A DNA stretch of 64,000 nt from Candidatus Venteria ishoeyi (GTDB lineage: Bacteria; Pseudomonadota; Gammaproteobacteria; Beggiatoales; Beggiatoaceae). Positions 28,771 to 38,133 of this stretch are shown here, one piece after another. The notes under the pieces were generated by a model that saw nothing but the letters and a program-made list of their open reading frames with translations, was not told the DNA's origin and did not search any database. The stretch covers positions 1 to 64,000 of the forward strand of contig NZ_JAUCGJ010000012.1 of NCBI RefSeq assembly GCF_030378065.1, written 5' to 3'. The translations under genes and the position numbers were made by a program. Each line of letters opens with the position of its first letter. Within the stretch, counting starts at the first letter, position 1.

Positions 28771-29744
28771 TGTCACAACTGCATTTATATCTTCCCTCGT
28801 CCTTAAAAGACAGTGAAGCCTTTCCCCCGGCCTTGCAGGCATTTTTTCGTTATGCCGGAAAACAGCACTGGCAGACAAAAGCCCTGGAGCCGCATGAAGC
28901 GCCGGATCAGGAAACTGGTTTGTTTCAATTGTTTGGGGTTGGGAAACACAGCCAACAATATCCGATTGCAGCTATCACCGCTTTAATTGATTTCCCACAG
29001 CAGGTAGAAAATCAAAATAAAATCTGGATGCGCGCCGATCCCGTGCATTTACGCGCTGACAGACGTTTTTTACATATATTTGATGCACGTTTTCTGGCTA
29101 TTCAAGCCGAAGAAGCACAAAGCTGGCTTGCGCAACTCAATGATTTTTATGTACAAGAAAATCTGCTGTTCAGTGCGCCAGTGCCGGAGCGCTGGTATGT
29201 GCCGCTGGACAGTACAGCCGATTTAGTGACATTTCGACTGGCGCAGGTGGCTGGCGATGCCATTCACGATAAGATGCCGCAAGGCGCAGCGGGTAGCGTA
29301 TGGCGGCGGCGCATGAATGAAATCCAGATGTTATTACATGATCATCCCTGTAATACGCAACGCGCCCAAAACCAGCAACAGGCAATGAACAGTCTATGGT
29401 TCTGGGGACAAGGCGCGTTAGCCGATGTCAGCGCGCCAGCGGAACCCTTGTGGCAACAGGTCTGGGCTGATGATGCGCTGAGCCGGGGGCTGGCGCAACT
29501 CAGCCGCAGCCCGTGTCAGCCATTGCCGGAAAAGCTGGATGCTGCTTTGCTTACAGAGCAAAAGCACTTGTTTATCTTAGCCAATCAAAGCCTGGAAGCC
29601 CTGGCTGATAACTGGATAGCCCCGGCAATGGCGGCTTTGCGGCAAAAACATGTATCACAGATATATGTTTATCCCGGATTTGGCTCACGTTTTTCATTAA
29701 CACGCTGGGATTTAAGGTGCTTCTGGCGCAAACGCACAATTTAA
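28770..29744 (+). CDS. RpfE-like / phosphoglycerate-mutase-related protein
   Basis: The 324-residue protein resembles the uncharacterised proteobacterial family that includes Xanthomonas RpfE (LHLYLPSSLKD at the start, MRADPVHLRADRRFL in the middle, SLWFWGQGALAD and QSLEALADNW later). The DPVHLR and WFWGQG motifs recall alkaline-phosphatase-fold phosphoglycerate mutase relatives, but no activity can be assigned. The ATG at 28770 is coupled to yjbQ; an upstream frame is inside yjbQ and not used. It ends by overlapping thiS on the other strand by four bases. Confidence 0.75.
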   Translation: MSQLHLYLPSSLKDSEAFPPALQAFFRYAGKQHWQTKALEPHEAPDQETGLFQLFGVGKHSQQYPIAAITALIDFPQQVENQNKIWMRADPVHLRADRRFLHIFDARFLAIQAEEAQSWLAQLNDFYVQENLLFSAPVPERWYVPLDSTADLVTFRLAQVAGDAIHDKMPQGAAGSVWRRRMNEIQMLLHDHPCNTQRAQNQQQAMNSLWFWGQGALADVSAPAEPLWQQVWADDALSRGLAQLSRSPCQPLPEKLDAALLTEQKHLFILANQSLEALADNWIAPAMAALRQKHVSQIYVYPGFGSRFSLTRWDLRCFWRKRTI

Positions 29745-29944
29745 CCCCCGCCAATCGCCCGTACAATTTCCACCTGATCGCCTGCGCTAAACCGGGTTTC
29801 TGCAAACTGGCTGCGCGGCACGATGTCTTGATTTAACTCTACTGCAATGCGCTGATCTTCCATTGCCAGAGCAGCCAATAACTCACTGACATTATAGGTT
29901 TCCGGTATTTGCCGGGACTCACCATTAACTTGTATTTCTATCAT
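29741..29944 (-). CDS. thiS: Sulfur carrier protein ThiS
   Basis: 67 residues with the ubiquitin-like fold (IEIQVNGESRQIP, then VAVELNQDIVPRSQF) and the C-terminal GGG needed for thiocarboxylation in thiazole synthesis of thiamine. thiG normally follows on the same strand, but here the next gene is on the opposite strand, so thiS stands alone. The final residues are IVRAIGGG. Confidence 0.92.
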   Translation of the reverse strand: MIEIQVNGESRQIPETYNVSELLAALAMEDQRIAVELNQDIVPRSQFAETRFSAGDQVEIVRAIGGG

Positions 29945-30100
29945 AATTGATGTGCTATAAATAAAAGGATGTTGGTTAATTAATTTTGAATAAATGCATG
30001 GTAACGTAACGCTTTATCGAAGCCAAGAAGAATACACTTTGAATAAAACGCCATATTCAGGCAAAGTGTCAAACCACTCACATTTGCAGCGTGTCAGAAA

Positions 30101-30934
30101 ATGCCAGAATTACCCGAAGTTGAAACCATACGCAGTGGCATCACGCCTCACATACAAAGCCGGACAATCACGCAGCTTATCGTGCGTGAATCGCGCCTGC
30201 GCTGGGCGGTTGATAGTAATTTACCCCTGTTATTACAAGATTTGGAAGTATGGCAGGTCAGGCGGCGTGGAAAATATCTGCTGTTAGATTGTTTGCATCC
30301 GCAACAGGCTGGGCGTGATGGTTGTTTGTTGATACATTTGGGCATGTCCGGTAATTTGCGTATTCTGCCAAAGCAAACACCCGTGCAAAAACATGATCAT
30401 ATTGATATTGTGTTTGATAATGGTTCTTGCCTGCGTTATCACGATCCCCGCCGTTTTGGTTGTATGCTGTGGACAACAACACCGGCACAACATGATTTAT
30501 TAAAAAACCTGGGGCCGGAGCCATTGTCTGCTGAATTTACTGCGGAATATCTGTATGCCAGGAGCCGCAAACGTAACTGTGCGATTAAATCCTTGATTAT
30601 GGACAGTCATATTGTGGTGGGGGTGGGGAATATTTATGCCAGTGAGAGTTTGTTTCAGGCAAAAATTCACCCTAAACGCGCAGCGGGTAAGATTGCTTTC
30701 AGGCGTTATGAAAGCTTGGTGCAGCACATAAAAAACACCCTGCAAGCCGCGATTAAACAAGGCGGCACCACCTTAAAGGATTTTGTCAATGAAACCGGGA
30801 AACCGGGTTATTTCAGTTTGTCTTTGCAGGTGTATGGGCGTAAGGGCAAAGCCTGTCCGGTGTGCGGCACCGCCATTAAAGAAATCAAGCTGGGGCAGCG
30901 AAGCACTTGTTATTGTCCGGCTTGCCAGCATTGA
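30101..30934 (+). CDS. mutM: Formamidopyrimidine-DNA glycosylase MutM (Fpg)
   Basis: Removes oxidised purines such as 8-oxoguanine and nicks the abasic site. PELPEVET supplies the N-terminal proline nucleophile and Glu, RRRGKYLLLD has the conserved lysine, IHLGMSGN the H-L-G-M loop, DPRRFGCM the DNA-contact motif and the C-terminal zinc finger is CPVC...CYCPAC. 277 residues is standard. The methionine before PELPE is processed off in the active enzyme. Confidence 0.96.
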   Translation: MPELPEVETIRSGITPHIQSRTITQLIVRESRLRWAVDSNLPLLLQDLEVWQVRRRGKYLLLDCLHPQQAGRDGCLLIHLGMSGNLRILPKQTPVQKHDHIDIVFDNGSCLRYHDPRRFGCMLWTTTPAQHDLLKNLGPEPLSAEFTAEYLYARSRKRNCAIKSLIMDSHIVVGVGNIYASESLFQAKIHPKRAAGKIAFRRYESLVQHIKNTLQAAIKQGGTTLKDFVNETGKPGYFSLSLQVYGRKGKACPVCGTAIKEIKLGQRSTCYCPACQH

Positions 30935-30977
30935 GATCTGTGGGAAAAATAAAACAAGCCTCAAAACCTCACCCCAT

Positions 30978-31655
30978 TTACTTGAGCATATACCCCGCGC
31001 CGCGCACGGTATGCAATAAAGGTTTGGGAAACTCCTTATCAATTTTCCGGCGCAGACGGCTGATGTGCACGTCAATGACATTGGTTTGTGGGTCGAAATG
31101 ATAATCCCAGACATTTTCCAGCAGCATGGTACGGCTGACCACCTGACCGGCATGGCGCATGAGGTATTCCAGCAGGCGAAATTCCCTGGGTTGTAAGTCA
31201 ATTTTCTGCTCAGCGCGAGTGACAACCCGTGCCAGACAGTCCATTTTTAGATCAACCACTTGTAAATGGGTTTCATTTAGCCCATTTGTCGGTCGGCGTA
31301 ATAAGGCTTCAATACGTGCCAACAATTCACTAAATGCAAAAGGTTTGGTAAGATAATCGTCACCACCAGCACGTAAGCCACTAACGCGGTCTTCAACTTC
31401 CCCTAAGGCGCTTAAAAACAGAATCGGGGTGCGATTACCGGATTCGCGCAGCTTTTCCACGATGGATAAGCCATCAATGCCGGGTAACATGCGATCAATA
31501 ATCATTAGATCACAATTTCCTGCATTTGCCAGACGCAGACCATCACGACCATTGGCAGCGCTTTCGACTTCATAATCTTGTTCTTGCAGGCGCTGATGGA
31601 GATAGGTACGGACTTCAGTATCGTCTTCTATCAATAAGATTGCGGTTGAGTTCAT
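30978..31655 (-). CDS. OmpR/PhoB-type response regulator
   Basis: Receiver domain with the acidic pair EDD, phospho-Asp in LMIIDRMLPGIDG and the conserved lysine in TKPFAFSEL, followed by a winged-helix DNA-binding domain (LQPREFRLLEYLMRHAGQVVSR..VWDYHFDPQTNVIDVHISRLRRKID). It resembles the QseB/CopR group in the receiver part. No sensor kinase sits next to it in the window, so it appears as an orphan regulator. Convergent with mutM. Confidence 0.93.
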   Translation of the reverse strand: MNSTAILLIEDDTEVRTYLHQRLQEQDYEVESAANGRDGLRLANAGNCDLMIIDRMLPGIDGLSIVEKLRESGNRTPILFLSALGEVEDRVSGLRAGGDDYLTKPFAFSELLARIEALLRRPTNGLNETHLQVVDLKMDCLARVVTRAEQKIDLQPREFRLLEYLMRHAGQVVSRTMLLENVWDYHFDPQTNVIDVHISRLRRKIDKEFPKPLLHTVRGAGYMLK

Positions 31656-31887
31656 GATGCTGGGAAAATCCTGTTAATAAAAAAACAAGTTGAATATATA
31701 AGCAAACAGACTTATTTACTGATGTCACGCAAAAGCTTCTTCGCGGGTTTTGAAGGTTTAAAATGCGAAAAAACCACTTTTGCTCCACGCTGGCTTTCAT
31801 TTCCACCTTGGCAAACTTTATTTTGCACTAAAAAACGGCGGTTGCGTAACATCAGTTAATCATTTTACAACATAATGGAATAAAATC

Positions 31888-32907
31888 ATGTCGTGTCAGA
31901 TTCATATTCGTCCCAGTGAGCATACTTTTTCGGCAGAAACGGATGAAACCCTGCTGGATGCCGCATTGCGGGAAGGTCACAGTTTTTCTTATGGTTGCCG
32001 TAATGGTGCTTGTGGAAAATGCACCGGCAAGGTGCTGGATGGACAGTTTCATTATGCGCGTGAACGTGATGAACTGGGGGCTTTGCCACGCATTGATGAA
32101 GCCGGTGGTGAAATTTTGTTATGTCAGGCTGTTGCCGACACGGATTTAACCCTGGAAGTGCAGGAAGTTGAAACCACCAAAGAAATTGAAATTCAGACCC
32201 TGCCATGCCGGGTGGTCAAACATGAACAACTGGCGCATGATGTCATCTTATTGGGCGTCAAAATACCTGAAAATAAACGTTTGCAGTTTATGGCCGGACA
32301 ATATGTGGACTTTCTGCTCAAAGACGGACGCCGCCGCAGTTTTTCTCTGGCTAACGCGCCGCATGATGATGAGATGCTGGAATTTCATATCCGTCATGTT
32401 GCAGGTGGTATCTTTACCGATCACGTTTTTCAGGACATGCAGGAAAAAGAAATGCTGCGCCTGGAAGGGCCGCTGGGCAGCTTTTTTGTACGTGAAGACT
32501 CTGAGCGCCCCATCATCATGGTGGCTGGCGGTACTGGCTTTGCACCCTTAAAAGGTATTATCGAGCATTTATTGTACGTTGGTCTGACACGCTCCATCGA
32601 AATTTACTGGGGTGCGCGCAGCCTGCGTGATTTGTACGCAGATAACACTGCTAAACAATGGGCTGAACAAAACGATTTAATTCGTTATATTCCAGTTTTA
32701 TCGGAACCACTGGCGGAAGACAACTGGCGTGGGCGCACGGGTTTTGTCCATGAAGCAGTGCAAACCGATCACAGTGATTTAAGTGGACATGATGTGTATG
32801 CCTGTGGGCCACCGGTGATGACCAATGCCGCAGCGGAAGCTTTTGTTGCTCAGGGGCTGCCAAAAGCGCATTTTTATTCAGATGCGTTTGAGTTTTCTAA
32901 AGACTAA
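31888..32907 (+). CDS. Ferredoxin-reductase-like oxidoreductase ([2Fe-2S], FAD, NAD domains)
   Basis: N-terminal ferredoxin domain with CRNGACGKC and the later fourth Cys in LLCQA, then a FAD-binding barrel (RRSFSLANAP, GGIFTDHVF) and an NAD(P)-binding domain (MVAGGTGFAPLKGIIEHLL, VYACGPPVM). The order fits the CDP-6-deoxy-delta-3,4-glucoseen reductase / RfbI-like group and electron-transfer partners of oxygenases. Partner enzyme not found nearby. Stands alone between an orphan regulator and thyA. Confidence 0.9.
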   Translation: MSCQIHIRPSEHTFSAETDETLLDAALREGHSFSYGCRNGACGKCTGKVLDGQFHYARERDELGALPRIDEAGGEILLCQAVADTDLTLEVQEVETTKEIEIQTLPCRVVKHEQLAHDVILLGVKIPENKRLQFMAGQYVDFLLKDGRRRSFSLANAPHDDEMLEFHIRHVAGGIFTDHVFQDMQEKEMLRLEGPLGSFFVREDSERPIIMVAGGTGFAPLKGIIEHLLYVGLTRSIEIYWGARSLRDLYADNTAKQWAEQNDLIRYIPVLSEPLAEDNWRGRTGFVHEAVQTDHSDLSGHDVYACGPPVMTNAAAEAFVAQGLPKAHFYSDAFEFSKD

Positions 32908-32924
32908 CACAGTTGGGTTCTACT

Positions 32925-33087
32925 TAGGAACGAGGATTTTATAATTCCCGAAACCAAGCTGGCCTTTTTCTCCATTTTCTGCGTTATAAAAACAGTTACA
33001 TAGCTTGCTATGCGCCTGTTTTCATGCCTTGAAAATGAACAAAAATCCTGCGCCCGGTTTCGGTTCTTATTTCATCCTCGTTCCTTA
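32925..33087 (+). mobile_element. 163-bp MITE-like element, copy B
   Basis: Same length and internal sequence as copy A, but the ends read AGGAACGAG and CTCGTTCCT. Both ends changed together, so pairing of the termini is kept. It sits between the reductase and thyA genes. Confidence 0.85.
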
Positions 33088-33146
33088 CAGGCTTGTTAGC
33101 TGCCAAAGATAACACAGCTCGGTAGGACGCATAAACGAGTTACGAT

Positions 33147-33941
33147 ATGAAACAATACCACGATTTGATGCAAACCATCCTGGAGCAGGGCGTAGAGCGA
33201 GGTGATCGTACCGGCACTGGCACGCTGTCGATTTTTGGGCATCAGATGCGCTTTGATTTAGCCGCAGGATTTCCGCTGCTCACCACCAAAAAACTACATT
33301 TACGCTCTATCATTTATGAATTATTGTGGTTTCTCAATGGCGATACCAATATCCGCTATCTACAGGAAAACAAGGTTTCTATCTGGGATGAATGGGCGGA
33401 TGAAAATGGGAATTTAGGCCCGGTTTATGGCTATCAATGGCGTTCATGGCCCACCCCCGATGGTGGTCATATCGACCAGATCAGCAATGTCTTAAACCAG
33501 TTAAAAAATAATCCTTACAGCCGCCGTCATCTGGTGGTGGCTTATAATCCGGGATTTGTTGATAACATGGCGCTGCCGCCCTGCCATGCATTGTTCCAGT
33601 TTTATGTGGCTAATGGTCGCTTATCCTGCCAATTATACCAGCGCAGTTGTGATGTCTTTTTAGGACTGCCGTTTAATATCGCATCTTATGCTTTATTAAC
33701 GCATATGATGGCGCAGCAATGTGACCTGGAAGTTGGTGAGTTTATCTGGACGGGCGGCGATACCCATCTGTATCTCAATCATCTGCAACAGGCAAAGCTG
33801 CAACTCAGTCGTGCGCCTTACCCCCTGCCAAAGCTTGAAATCAAACGTAAGCCGGATTCACTGTTTAACTATGCGTTTGAAGACTTTGTGATACAGGATT
33901 ATCAGGCGCACCCGCATATTAAAGCGGCAGTTTCTGTTTAG
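33147..33941 (+). CDS. thyA: Thymidylate synthase
   Basis: Methylates dUMP to dTMP using methylenetetrahydrofolate. 264 residues as in E. coli; Cys146 in [11 protein letters not shown] is the nucleophile, and [23 protein letters not shown] and the folate-contact HLYLNH motifs are intact. Its TAG stop lies inside the end of MITE-like copy C. No operon partner. Confidence 0.97.
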   Translation: MKQYHDLMQTILEQGVERGDRTGTGTLSIFGHQMRFDLAAGFPLLTTKKLHLRSIIYELLWFLNGDTNIRYLQENKVSIWDEWADENGNLGPVYGYQWRSWPTPDGGHIDQISNVLNQLKNNPYSRRHLVVAYNPGFVDNMALPPCHALFQFYVANGRLSCQLYQRSCDVFLGLPFNIASYALLTHMMAQQCDLEVGEFIWTGGDTHLYLNHLQQAKLQLSRAPYPLPKLEIKRKPDSLFNYAFEDFVIQDYQAHPHIKAAVSV

Positions 33942-34101
33942 GAGTGAGGATAAAATAAATACAGAAACTGGGCGCAGGATTTTTATTCATTTTCAAGGCG
34001 TGAAAACAGGCGCATAGCAAGCTATGTAACTGTTTTCACAACGCAGAAAATGGAGAAAAAGACCAGCCAAGTTGCTGAAGTTATAAAATTCTCACTCCTT
34101 A
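33939..34101 (-). mobile_element. 163-bp MITE-like element, copy C (reversed)
   Basis: Reverse complement of copy A with few changes: AGGAGTGAG at 33940 and CTCACTCCT before 34101. It lies between the convergent thyA and the secreted protein gene at 34116 and supplies the stop codon of thyA. It may act as a two-way terminator. Confidence 0.85.
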
Positions 34102-34115
34102 ATCAATATAATGTT

Positions 34116-35867
34116 CTAAGATACTTTCCATACATGCACCACCGGTTTGCTATTGTCCGCATACAATTCCAACACATAGAGCAGTCCATGATTTCGATCA
34201 TAAGCCACATCACCGATTTTCAGTCGGCGTTGCGGGCCTGTGCCTAACATGGCAGTTTCCACGCCATCTGGATTTAACAGCAAATGCTCCTCAATATCCA
34301 GACTGGCATAGGGTTGTGGCTCCCACGATTGCTTTTGGCCTGTGGCAACCAGCGCCAAGTCCGCCGGATCATACAAAATAAAACGCGCACTGAAACGGGA
34401 ACTCCACCAGCCACGATAATCAGAATGCCCCGTACAACCGGTCAAATCAGTTGTTGGGCAGGGGCTGCCATCCGCCAGACGGCACAGGGTAAACTGTCCC
34501 AGAAATGCTGTTTCCACGCAAACCTGTTCCGCCCCGGCGGGATGTTGCCAACCGTACCAATATTTATCCCCCACGGCCTTATTACCGGCAAACAATACCG
34601 CTGATTTAGCACTGCTGGAGGTCAGCCATGCGCCACCTTCCCATTCATCAGGGTGTTGATAGCCCTGCAAGGCTTTACTGACCGTATCATCGCTGCCGCT
34701 TGAGCTTTCATACAACAACAAGGGGATTTCTGCCAGGTGGCTGCCATCAGGTGCGGGTGCGCCTTCAGCCATCCAGGGTACATAGGCAAACAATGCAGGG
34801 CCTTGCCCGGACCAACCACCGTCACGGTAACGACCGGTTGCCAGATAGCGTCCGGCAGTATAAATATCAGCCCAGGCGGCGGGTATCTCAAATAGATAAT
34901 CATTGACGCTGTAAGGTGACTGGTTGCCGATAAACCAAGTACCCTGGAAATCAGGGGCAGAAAGATTGGGAGCAAACCAGGCGTGGCTTGCGATATTGGT
35001 TGCGGCATCATCCTGGAAATGCTGGCCCCAAGTCAGGTGAATTTTGGGGCCGGTTAACGGATGATCCAGATATGCCATACCGGCGCGCACGATTTCCGCC
35101 AGCGTGCTGAAAGCGCCTTGCGCAACATCCTGAAAATCCTGAACAAACTGCGCTTGTGGCAGGTCTTGCGGGGTTTTGGAAATGACCGGTACGGGAATTG
35201 ACACTTCCGCAACCTGATTGCCATCTTGCAATTCACCATAAGCCAGACGACCATGCCCCATGATAAACAAGGAGCCGGGATAATCATCCACCGCGCCATT
35301 GTTGTCGCCATTAGGATTAAAGGTCATGGCATTACCGCCATAAGCAAAGGTTTGTGGGCGTATATCTTCACCGGGCAGACGAAATGCACCCTGATACTGA
35401 AAATCACTGGTTTGCAGGGTTTGACCCGTAGCAGGCGCAGTAAGACTGACGCTGACATGGCTGTAAAACAGGCTGTCCATATCCAGCAGCCCATTCATTT
35501 GCGTGTCCACGGCAAAATAAAACTGATAATCACCCGGTGACCAAGCGGTAAGACTGGAAACCGGTATGACAGGGAAATCAAACAAAGCACCTTGATAAGT
35601 CACAGCCAAATCAGGCAGCCACTGGCCTGATAAATCAAAGTGCAACCAGCCCGCAGGCCCATAAACCGCCAACCACCAATCCGCATCAGCAGCGCTGCTA
35701 TTAGCCGTCGTGAGGCTGATGCTGACTTGCAAGGTTTCATTGCTTGCCACCGCAACGTTCCCCGTGCTGCCATTGACTTGAATCGAGGGTAACGGCTGTG
35801 CGATAGCAATTTGGCTATAAAAAATGATTGCCATAATAATAAATAATCGGTTATAAACACTGTTCAT
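34116..35867 (-). CDS. Secreted protein of unknown function
   Basis: A signal peptide (MNSVYNRLFIIMAIIFYSQIAIA-QPLP) starts a 583-residue protein with a beta-rich N-terminal region containing DPL/DMDS loops (NGLLDMDSLFY) and a second part with GDNNGAVDDYPGSLFIMGHGR and many W and G residues (WYGWQHPAGAEQV). The pattern suggests a beta-propeller- or lectin-like extracellular protein. No family was recognised. It ends near copy C and points towards thyA; it is transcribed away from the ceramidase-like gene. Confidence 0.65.
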   Translation of the reverse strand: MNSVYNRLFIIMAIIFYSQIAIAQPLPSIQVNGSTGNVAVASNETLQVSISLTTANSSAADADWWLAVYGPAGWLHFDLSGQWLPDLAVTYQGALFDFPVIPVSSLTAWSPGDYQFYFAVDTQMNGLLDMDSLFYSHVSVSLTAPATGQTLQTSDFQYQGAFRLPGEDIRPQTFAYGGNAMTFNPNGDNNGAVDDYPGSLFIMGHGRLAYGELQDGNQVAEVSIPVPVISKTPQDLPQAQFVQDFQDVAQGAFSTLAEIVRAGMAYLDHPLTGPKIHLTWGQHFQDDAATNIASHAWFAPNLSAPDFQGTWFIGNQSPYSVNDYLFEIPAAWADIYTAGRYLATGRYRDGGWSGQGPALFAYVPWMAEGAPAPDGSHLAEIPLLLYESSSGSDDTVSKALQGYQHPDEWEGGAWLTSSSAKSAVLFAGNKAVGDKYWYGWQHPAGAEQVCVETAFLGQFTLCRLADGSPCPTTDLTGCTGHSDYRGWWSSRFSARFILYDPADLALVATGQKQSWEPQPYASLDIEEHLLLNPDGVETAMLGTGPQRRLKIGDVAYDRNHGLLYVLELYADNSKPVVHVWKVS

Positions 35868-35891
35868 TTTATTTTCCTCCGGTCAAGTTTT

Positions 35892-36671
35892 ATGATGTCA
35901 GCAAAAAATAAAGAAACTTTAGGTTTTAGTCTGATTTTTGTTTTTCTCTTGTTTGCCCTCATCGTTTTGTTTTCACAAAATCCGATTGCACAAGATCTCA
36001 GCTATCACTTATTTAAAGATACAAGAGAAATCAGCGGGGTGCCGAATTTCTGGAATGTCTTTTCCAACTTGCCTTTTTTGCTGCTTGGACTGTTGGGTTT
36101 ATATAAAATCAATAAGCTGCAATTAGTCAGTGACTTAAAAATAGCCTATATTTTGTTGTTTATGGGCAGCGCGCTGGTGGCTTTGGGTTCAGCTTATTAT
36201 CACCTGTGGCCCAATAATCAGACTTTGGTTTGGGATCGATTGCCCATGACCATTGCCTTTATGGCGCTGTTTAGCATTATTATTGCGGAGTTTATTTCAA
36301 TCCGGCTTGGCAGATGGTTATTGTGGCCTTTAATCCTGCTGGGCATGGCATCGGTGGTTTACTGGCATTTGACTGAATCCTGGGGGCAGGGTGATCTAAG
36401 ATATTACGCGCTGGTGCAGTTTTTCCCTATTCTGGCGATTCCCGTGATTTTGTTGTGCTTCCGTCCGTCTTATACCAGGGTGTTCGCCTATTGGTGGTTA
36501 TTGCTGGCTTATCTGCTTGCCAAGCTGTTTGAAATGTTGGATGCAGAAATTTATCAGATTTTGCCTGTCAGCGGTCATTCCTTAAAACATGTACTGGCTG
36601 CACTGGGCTTGTATATTTTGCTGAAGGCTTATGAGCAACGCCACCTAACGACTGCTGAGCGTGAAACTTAA
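35892..36671 (+). CDS. Ceramidase-like membrane hydrolase (CREST superfamily)
   Basis: A multi-pass membrane protein with about seven helices. SAYYHLWPNNQTLVWDRLPM contains the S-x-x-x-H and W-D motif (H near residue 101) and DAEIYQILPVSGHSLKHVLAALG carries the C-terminal H-x3-H metal site of alkaline ceramidase-type enzymes. The family hydrolyses amide bonds of lipids in membranes. The substrate here is unknown. The start is one of two adjacent ATG codons. It follows the secreted protein gene with 24 bp between divergent starts. Confidence 0.85.
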   Translation: MMSAKNKETLGFSLIFVFLLFALIVLFSQNPIAQDLSYHLFKDTREISGVPNFWNVFSNLPFLLLGLLGLYKINKLQLVSDLKIAYILLFMGSALVALGSAYYHLWPNNQTLVWDRLPMTIAFMALFSIIIAEFISIRLGRWLLWPLILLGMASVVYWHLTESWGQGDLRYYALVQFFPILAIPVILLCFRPSYTRVFAYWWLLLAYLLAKLFEMLDAEIYQILPVSGHSLKHVLAALGLYILLKAYEQRHLTTAERET

Positions 36672-36966
36672 ACAATGCCAAATATGGCTTTATCAAACCG
36701 AATGCGGCAGTGCTGAAATTAAAACCCTATGAAATCGGGTGTTCCATAGACCTGACAGGTTTTTAAAAACCTGTCAGGTCTTTGCTCCGGTAGTTCCATT
36801 TGAAGCTAACCTTCAAAGTCATGATCTTGAACATTTTATCGCTAAAACCCAGCATAAGGTTTTTTTAGGCAAAAAGCACAAAATTCAGCACACATTGCAT
36901 CCTGGCTACCTGATACGGTATCATGCCAGTTTTGCATAATTCACTTGAACCTTACGGAGTCATTTA
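36672..36966. other. Intergenic region with a 32-bp perfect palindrome
   Basis: Holds GACCTGACAGGTTTTT paired with AAAAACCTGTCAGGTC at 36749-36780, followed by TTT. A related 31-bp copy lies at 63445-63475. The rest should contain the hflK promoter, with a GGAG ribosome site just before its ATG. Confidence 0.8.
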
Positions 36967-38133
36967 ATGGCCTGGAACGAACCAGGTGGCAACGGGAAAG
37001 ATCCCTGGGGCCACCGTAATAACGAACAAGGTCCCCCCGACCTCGATGAACTGATTAAAAAAATGCAGGACAAACTTGGCGGCCTGTTTGGTGGTTCAGG
37101 AGACGGTGGCGGTAGTAGCAATCAGAATAATAACGGGTGGAATTTTAAAATTATCCTGGTGTTATCGATCATAGGTTTAATGATCTGGATGCTATTTGGT
37201 TTTTACACCATTCAACCCGCTTACCAAGGGCTGGTATTACGTTTTGGTGCATACGAACGTACTTCAGAGCAAGGTTTGAACTGGCATTTCCCTTATCCGG
37301 TTGAACGTGTTATCAAGCTCAATGTAGATGAGCGTCGGGTTGTTCAGCATCAGGCATTGATGCTGACTAAAGATGAAAACATCGTTGATGTATCGCTTGC
37401 GGTGCAATTTAAGGTGGAAAATTCTGAGTATTATTTATTCAATGTACGTGACCCTGAAGATACCTTAAAACAAGCCACAGAAAGCGCTTTACGCGAAGTT
37501 GTTGGCACCAGTACCATGGATGATGTCTTAACCACCGGACGGGATTTGGTGGCAGAACAAACCCGTGAGCTGACCCAGGATATTTTGGGACGCTATAAAA
37601 CCGGCTTGTTGGTGCTCAGCGTGAATATGCAAAATGCACAACCACCGGAAGAAGTGCAGGGTGCTTTTGCTGATGTGATTAAAGCCCGTGAAGATGAAGA
37701 ACGTCTGAAGAACAAAGCGGATGCCTACCGCAATGAAGTGGTACAAAAAGCTGGGGGTGTGTCTGATCGCATGACTCAGGAAGCGGAAGCCTATCGCGCT
37801 GAAGTTGTTGAACGCGCCAATGGTGAAACCCGGCGTTTCCTTAGTATCTTAAAAGAATATCAAGCTGCCCCGGATATCACTCGCGAGCGTCTTTATCTGG
37901 AAATGATGGAAGGTGTTTTATCCAATACCAGTAAGGTCATGATTAATACCCAGCAAAGTAATCCCTTATTATTTTTACCCTTAGAGCAAATGATGAAAGG
38001 CAAATATAGTGCTGCAACGTCAAGAGACGGCTCTGAAATCGGGCAGTTGGTACAACCCAGTGCGCCGCAGGCCGGTTCCGTTGAAACGCGACCATCCAGA
38101 GAAACATCACGTTCTGGCAGGAGATCACGCTAA
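36967..38133 (+). CDS. hflK: HflK membrane protease regulator subunit
   Basis: Subunit of the HflKC complex that surrounds the FtsH protease. A glycine- and asparagine-rich cytoplasmic stretch (GGLFGGSGDGGGSSNQNN) is followed by one TM helix (about 58-80), then the SPFH domain (LRFGAYERTSEQGLNWHFPYPVERV) and coiled-coil C-terminus. 388 residues. Its stop overlaps the hflC start by one base (taATG), giving translational coupling. Confidence 0.95.
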   Translation: MAWNEPGGNGKDPWGHRNNEQGPPDLDELIKKMQDKLGGLFGGSGDGGGSSNQNNNGWNFKIILVLSIIGLMIWMLFGFYTIQPAYQGLVLRFGAYERTSEQGLNWHFPYPVERVIKLNVDERRVVQHQALMLTKDENIVDVSLAVQFKVENSEYYLFNVRDPEDTLKQATESALREVVGTSTMDDVLTTGRDLVAEQTRELTQDILGRYKTGLLVLSVNMQNAQPPEEVQGAFADVIKAREDEERLKNKADAYRNEVVQKAGGVSDRMTQEAEAYRAEVVERANGETRRFLSILKEYQAAPDITRERLYLEMMEGVLSNTSKVMINTQQSNPLLFLPLEQMMKGKYSAATSRDGSEIGQLVQPSAPQAGSVETRPSRETSRSGRRSR

